From Actinomycetota bacterium (GTDB lineage Bacteria > Actinomycetota > UBA4738 > HRBIN12): DNA of 64,000 nt. The translations under genes and the position numbers were made by a program. The stretch spans positions 62,001-126,000 of the forward strand of contig JBBECT010000007.1 of NCBI GenBank assembly GCA_040881665.1. The letters run 5' to 3'. Positions within the stretch are counted from its first letter, which is position 1. Each line of letters begins with the position of its first letter. The notes below the pieces were generated by a model, which was not told the DNA's origin, did not search any database, and saw nothing but the letters and a program-made list of their open reading frames with translations. This document shows, piece by piece, positions 60,338-64,000 of the stretch.

Positions 60338-60756
60338 GGATCCCACCGCATCTTGGCCTCGTCGCACCACGACACGCGCGGATCCTTCGTGTCCAGCAGC
60401 GCTCCCCACCGGCTGCGTCGCTTCGACACGTAGAGGAAGAAGCGCTCGGCCGACCGAGCCCACCCCGGACGGGACAGGCGGAACGCCTGCGAGCGGAACC
60501 GCGCGGTGGCCCACAGACACATCAGGAACGCTCCGGGCCCGACCCACACCCGGCCGCGCTCGTCCACGACGACGAGCTCGTCGCCGAGCCACGGCAGCGC
60601 GCCGAACCGGCGCCGCGCCGTTCCGGATCCCGCCGGGAGCAGCTCCACCGGCACGAGACACCGCTGCCCCGCGAGCCAGTCCCGGCATCGCACGCAGAAC
60701 CCACACCGTTCGTCGTACACGACCGTAAGCCGGGTACTCGTATCGGCGCCGCGCAT
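60334..60756 (-). CDS. DCC-type thiol-disulfide oxidoreductase (DUF393)
   Basis: The 140-residue protein matches DUF393, named after its N-terminal DCC motif: VVYDERCGFCVRCRDW, with redox Cys pairs CGFC and VRC. The middle contains WLGDELVVVDERGRVW and the C-terminus PGWARSAERFFLYVSKRR. It may move electrons to membrane substrates. It ends at the TetR start with a 4-base overlap and begins 6 bases after the membrane gene. Confidence 0.8.
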   Translation of the reverse strand: MRGADTSTRLTVVYDERCGFCVRCRDWLAGQRCLVPVELLPAGSGTARRRFGALPWLGDELVVVDERGRVWVGPGAFLMCLWATARFRSQAFRLSRPGWARSAERFFLYVSKRRSRWGALLDTKDPRVSWCDEAKMRWDP

Positions 60757-60762
60757 CGTCGC

Positions 60763-61182
60763 TCACTCCTCGTCGGCCGCGGGAACCGGAGGAACGGTCA
60801 CCGCGGGAGGAACGGGAAGCGGCAGGTGCCGCTGCTCGCGCCGCGCCCGGATCCGCCAGAACACGAACACGTTGATGAAGTGCACCGCCGCGAGCGTCAC
60901 GAGCAGCAGGGCCATCCGGTTCACCAGGAACGTCATGGCCTCGAAGGGATCGAGCTCCCGCGACGCACGGAGGATGAACAGCGCGTACCCCAGGTTGAAC
61001 ATGTAGAACCCGACCACGAGCAGCCGGTTGACCGCATCCGCGAGCTCGGGCTTGTCCACGAACACGTCGTGCAGGAACGCGGTGCCGCTGCGGAACAATG
61101 TCCGGGCGAGCCATACCGTGAGTCCGATCGCGACGACCACATAGAGCACCGAGACCACGATCGCGTTGCCGTCGGTCCTCAT
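60763..61182 (-). CDS. Small membrane protein of the TetR operon
   Basis: The 139-residue protein has about three transmembrane helices (VVSVLYVVVAIGLTVWLA; LLVVGFYMFNLGYALFIL; MALLLVTLAAVHFINVFVFW) and a basic, then Pro/Val-rich tail. It was not recognised. It is the first gene after the operator and probably works with the DCC oxidoreductase in the membrane. The start at 61182 leaves 35 bases to the operator. Confidence 0.65.
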   Translation of the reverse strand: MRTDGNAIVVSVLYVVVAIGLTVWLARTLFRSGTAFLHDVFVDKPELADAVNRLLVVGFYMFNLGYALFILRASRELDPFEAMTFLVNRMALLLVTLAAVHFINVFVFWRIRARREQRHLPLPVPPAVTVPPVPAADEE

Positions 61183-61217
61183 TCGTCCCCTCCCTCCCGA
61201 GCGCTCTCGATCTCTCT

Positions 61218-61246
61218 TGAGCGCTCACTTTGAGCTTACGCTCAAA
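61218..61246. promoter_or_regulatory. Double palindrome, probable TetR operator
   Basis: TGAGCGCTCA (61218-61227) is a perfect 10-bp palindrome. TTTGAGC-TTAC-GCTCAAA (61229-61246) is a perfect 7-bp inverted repeat with a 4-base spacer. Both share TGAGC half-sites. They lie just upstream of the membrane-DCC-TetR unit. This looks like a site for two TetR dimers. Confidence 0.75.
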
Positions 61247-61270
61247 CCATACGCTGAGACGGAAAGGGTG

Positions 61271-61678
61271 TCAACCGGACCGCATCACGTCGAGATCCAC
61301 GCGGGTGGACACGCCGTCCACCTCGAAGTGGGCTCCGACCTGCCAGATCCACCAGTCGTCCGTCGGACGCTGCAGCAGGCGGGCGATCCACAAGAGCCGG
61401 CCGGTTCGTTCCTTCACCGGATAGCGCTCCTCCCAGGCGCCCTCCACATAGAGGACGGCCCGCTCGCCGGTCGGCTCCTCGACAGCAGCCATGAAGGCGT
61501 CGACCTCGCGCGCCACGGACGCCGGCTCGGGGCGGGCGGCGCAGTTCCCGGCGAACTCGAGGTCGATCGCGGGCGGGAGCGCGCCCGGATCCTCGGGCAC
61601 GACCCGCAGGAAGTTCCGGGCCTGCTCGGTTCCCGGCGTGCACAAGGTGAAGAAGTGGAACGCGCCGCGAGCAAGCGA
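61271..61678 (-). pseudogene. N-terminally truncated GH25 lysozyme
   Basis: From 61678 to the stop at 61271 the frame matches the second half of a GH25 muramidase: RGAFHFFTL, EQARNFLRVVPEDPGALPPA, then the IDLEFAGNC strand with the D-x-E catalytic pair, and GRLLWIARLL...WWIWQVG. The first half of the barrel with its early catalytic Asp is missing, and upstream codons are unrelated. It has no plausible start, so it is a truncated pseudogene. It lies just beyond the TetR operator. Confidence 0.6.
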
Positions 61679-61931
61679 CGGCGTGACCGGCTCATGTCGA
61701 GCGTCATGCGGGGACGATAGCCGTGCGAGGCAAGCGTGACAGGAACCTGACCGGAAGCGGCGAGATCGTCACGATCCGATGCGTCCGGATATGCGTGGAC
61801 CGCTGTTAGGCTCCTCGGTGTCCGCCGAAAGGAAGCCCGACCACCGGGTGATCGACTCCGCGTCGGTGCGGCGAAGCCCCATGCGGGACCGGCCTCGATG
61901 CCGGTCTCACCACCGACGAGAGGACTCCCCG

Positions 61932-62909
61932 TTGACGGACGTACGCCCGCTCTCCCCGATCGACCTGCTCGGCGAACTCGAGCCCGTGCTCGCCCGGAAC
62001 TTCGACCGACACCTGGCCTCGACCGGTGAATGGTTCCCGCACGAGTACGTGCCGTATGAGCTGGGACGCAACTTCGAGCTCGAGCCGTGGAAGCCGCAGG
62101 ACAGCGGACTCTCCGACATCGGGCGGGTGGCGCTCGAGGTCAACCTGCTCACCGAGGACAACCTCCCCTACTACCACCTGAACCTGTGGGATGCGTTCCG
62201 CAGGAACGAGGCGTGGGGCGAGTGGCTGCGCCGATGGACTGCCGAGGAGGGACGGCACTCGATCGTCCTTCGCGACTACCTCACCGTGACGCGGGGCGCC
62301 GATCCGCGCGAGGTCGAGCGCGGCCGGATGCAGATGGTGCAGCTCGGCTACGACCCCGAGTGGAGCCGCCTCGGTCCCCTCGACACCGTCGTGTTCACCA
62401 CGTTCCAGGAGCTCGCGACGCGCATCTCACACCGCAACACGGGCGAGCTCACGCGGGACCCGATCGCGCGCCGTATCACACAGCGGATCGCCACCGACGA
62501 GAACCTCCACTACGTCTTCTATCGCGACATGGCCGCGGCGGCGTGCGAGCTCGATCCGTCGTCGATGGTGCTCGCGATCCGCCGGCAGGTGCGCGATTTC
62601 GCGATGCCGGGCGCTGACATGCCCGAGTTCCGCGCGAAGGCGAAGGCGATGGCGGCGGCCGGCGTGTACAACTTCCGGATCCACCACGACCAGGTGCTGC
62701 TGCCCGTGCTGACGAACCACTGGCGGATCGAGCACCTCGACGGGCTGACCGACGAGGCGAAGCAGGCGCGTGAGGACGTCTTCGCCCACCTGGACAAGCT
62801 CGACCGTGTCGCGTCCCGTCTCGACGAGCTTGGTGCTCCCGTGCTCGGCGTGGAGGCCGAGGCCGAACCCGAGGCCGAACGCGCCCCCCCGGCCACCGCC
62901 CGACGTTAG
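61932..62909 (+). CDS. Acyl-ACP desaturase (DesA type)
   Basis: The 325-residue soluble enzyme has the diiron ligands of acyl-ACP desaturases: TEDNLPYYH (E75, H82), EEGRHS (E105/E106, H109), and the second pair in TTFQELATRISHRN and ATDENLHYVFYRD. It introduces a double bond into ACP-bound fatty acids with O2, and actinobacteria such as mycobacteria have DesA proteins of this kind. The TTG at 61932 is chosen because the conserved N-terminus starts there and GAGAGGA precedes it; upstream in-frame residues look non-coding. Its end overlaps the convergent gene by 4 bases. Confidence 0.85.
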   Translation: MTDVRPLSPIDLLGELEPVLARNFDRHLASTGEWFPHEYVPYELGRNFELEPWKPQDSGLSDIGRVALEVNLLTEDNLPYYHLNLWDAFRRNEAWGEWLRRWTAEEGRHSIVLRDYLTVTRGADPREVERGRMQMVQLGYDPEWSRLGPLDTVVFTTFQELATRISHRNTGELTRDPIARRITQRIATDENLHYVFYRDMAAAACELDPSSMVLAIRRQVRDFAMPGADMPEFRAKAKAMAAAGVYNFRIHHDQVLLPVLTNHWRIEHLDGLTDEAKQAREDVFAHLDKLDRVASRLDELGAPVLGVEAEAEPEAERAPPATARR

Positions 62910-64000
62910 CTGTCGAACCCGAGCCCGAACGCGTCGAGGACCCGGAGCCAGGGACCTCTCGTGCCACGCTCGTCCGCGCGCGCGAGGGCCCGCCGCGTGA
63001 GCTGGACGCCGAGCCACCGGAACGGCTCGGGCGGGAACGGGATCGCCCTCTTCCGAACGAGGGCGAGCTCGGTGCGCTCCGTCTGCAGGTCGTCCAGCAG
63101 GTCGAGCGCCGTCGCCGCGCCGAACCGGGACGCGCCTACCCCCAGTCCCGTGTAACCGACCGCGTAGGCGACCCGCCCACCGTGCGAGGAGCCGAACGTG
63201 ACGCAGAACCGCGTGCACGTGTCGATCACACCGCCCCATCGGTGGGTGAACCGGATCCCCTCCAGCTGCGGGAAGGTCTCGAAGAAGTTGCGTTCGAGCA
63301 CGTCGAAGGTCTCCGGACGCTGGTCGAACTCCGGACGGACGCCGTTGCCGAAGTGATAGATCGCGTCGAACCCACCCCACAGGATCCGATCGTCGGAGGT
63401 GAGCCGGAAATAGTGGAACCGGTTGGACGCGTCGGCCAATCCCTGCCGGTTCGCCCAGCCGAGGCTGTCGCGCTGTGCGGTCGTCAAGGGCTCGGTGACC
63501 AGGATGTAGTCGTAGACCGGCACGATCCGCCGATCGATCGCGCGAAGCGTTCCCCGGAATCCGTTCGTGGCGAGCAGCACCCGTCGGGCCCGAACGCGGC
63601 CGGGTCCCGCCCCCACCACCATCCCGGGACCGTCGCGTTCCATGCCCCGGACGCGCGTCCCCTCGTGGATCCGCACGCCGAGCTCCAACGCCGCGTCGCG
63701 CAAACCCCACGCGAGTCGCGCCGGATCGACCAGTGCGAGGCCGTCCCGTTCCCACAGGCCCGCGAGCAGCGCGGGCGAGCGCACCTGCGCCTGCAGCGCG
63801 TCCCCCTCGAACAACTGGGCGTCGTAGCCCAACCCGACGAGGAGCTCGTGCATCTCGCGCAGGTACTGGACCTCGTGCGGTCGGCGCCCGACGGTCATCT
63901 CACCCGTGTGCTCGGCATGGGCGTCCACCCCGTACCGATCGAGGCTCGCGAAGAGCTGGCCGAAGTTCTCGCGCCCGAGCCGCTCGAGGGTCTCCAGCTC
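62906..64000 (-). CDS. DAO-type FAD oxidoreductase, partial at right edge
   Basis: The visible 364 C-terminal residues belong to the FAD-dependent DAO family, close to gamma-glutamylputrescine or glycine oxidases: ATNGFRGTL, YDYILVTEPL, DDRILWGGFDA, THRWGGVIDTC, and the C-terminal FAD loop AVGYTGLGVGASRFGA. The frame is open at the right edge, so the N-terminal GxGxxG FAD loop is outside the window; the ATG at 63928 is internal. It oxidises an amine or amino acid; substrate is unknown. Confidence 0.8.
   Translation of the reverse strand, partial: ELETLERLGRENFGQLFASLDRYGVDAHAEHTGEMTVGRRPHEVQYLREMHELLVGLGYDAQLFEGDALQAQVRSPALLAGLWERDGLALVDPARLAWGLRDAALELGVRIHEGTRVRGMERDGPGMVVGAGPGRVRARRVLLATNGFRGTLRAIDRRIVPVYDYILVTEPLTTAQRDSLGWANRQGLADASNRFHYFRLTSDDRILWGGFDAIYHFGNGVRPEFDQRPETFDVLERNFFETFPQLEGIRFTHRWGGVIDTCTRFCVTFGSSHGGRVAYAVGYTGLGVGASRFGAATALDLLDDLQTERTELALVRKRAIPFPPEPFRWLGVQLTRRALARADERGTRGPWLRVLDAFGLGFDS

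Noticed and set aside
59717-61228. 503-codon protein covering the TetR gene and upstream genes
   Set aside because: Only the last 206 codons are a TetR protein; the rest is out of frame with the DCC and membrane genes.

Overview
The window is high-GC DNA from a member of the Actinomycetota. Genes are dense, GTG and TTG starts are common, and many genes overlap by 1-4 bases. The gene families agree with this: a DUF222/HNH endonuclease, a DevS/DevR-like two-component pair, an acyl-ACP desaturase of the DesA type, an ECF factor with a SnoaL-like tail and secreted L,D-transpeptidase lipoproteins. Genus and species cannot be read from the sequence. Many single-copy accessory genes and relics fit an environmental lineage.

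Bases 1 to about 22785 look like a genomic island. It ends at a 45-base 3' fragment of tRNA-Lys(CUU), which is preceded by repeats that could be integrase arm sites. The intact tRNA is predicted just left of the window. The island starts with the C-terminus of a Shedu-like (DUF4263) protein and a HEPN plus zinc-ribbon protein. Next is a phage-satellite-like backbone: a zinc-ribbon tyrosine integrase coupled to a regulator, a divergent operator, an XRE regulator, an excisionase, an SF3 primase/helicase with candidate iterons inside its 3' end, a small-terminase-like zinc protein and a large terminase. No capsid, portal or tail gene is seen. Cargo follows: a type III restriction-modification system, a DUF433/PIN pair, several broken genes, secreted proteins and a Panacea/PemK-type toxin-antitoxin pair.

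From 22.8 to 31.6 kb the chromosome carries small stress and regulatory genes. These are an SRPBCC protein, an IS3 remnant, a DHFR-like reductase, a divergent SDR, an ECF sigma factor, an ArsR-SRPBCC-VOC operon behind a long palindrome, a flavodoxin, a GAF histidine kinase with its LuxR-type regulator, and a DoxX-like membrane protein. A 49-base repeat occurs twice here.

From 31.7 to 50.9 kb there are many cell-surface and redox genes: a trypsin-like protease, an L,D-transpeptidase, lipoproteins, a DUF2207 protein, a delta-60 repeat protein, a 1452-residue RTX-like repeat protein, a hemerythrin, and two paralogous alpha/beta hydrolases that each lie upstream of a different flavoprotein. A tRNA-Leu(UAG) lies at 41.4 kb.

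From 51 to 64 kb are a hydrolase-adenylate cyclase fusion, an ECF/anti-sigma/ABC exporter operon with overlapping genes, an HNH endonuclease, a TetR operon with a clear double operator, an acyl-ACP desaturase, and a FAD oxidoreductase that runs off the right edge. Decayed or truncated genes (methyltransferase, GNAT, GH25, beta-helix protein) are scattered through this half.
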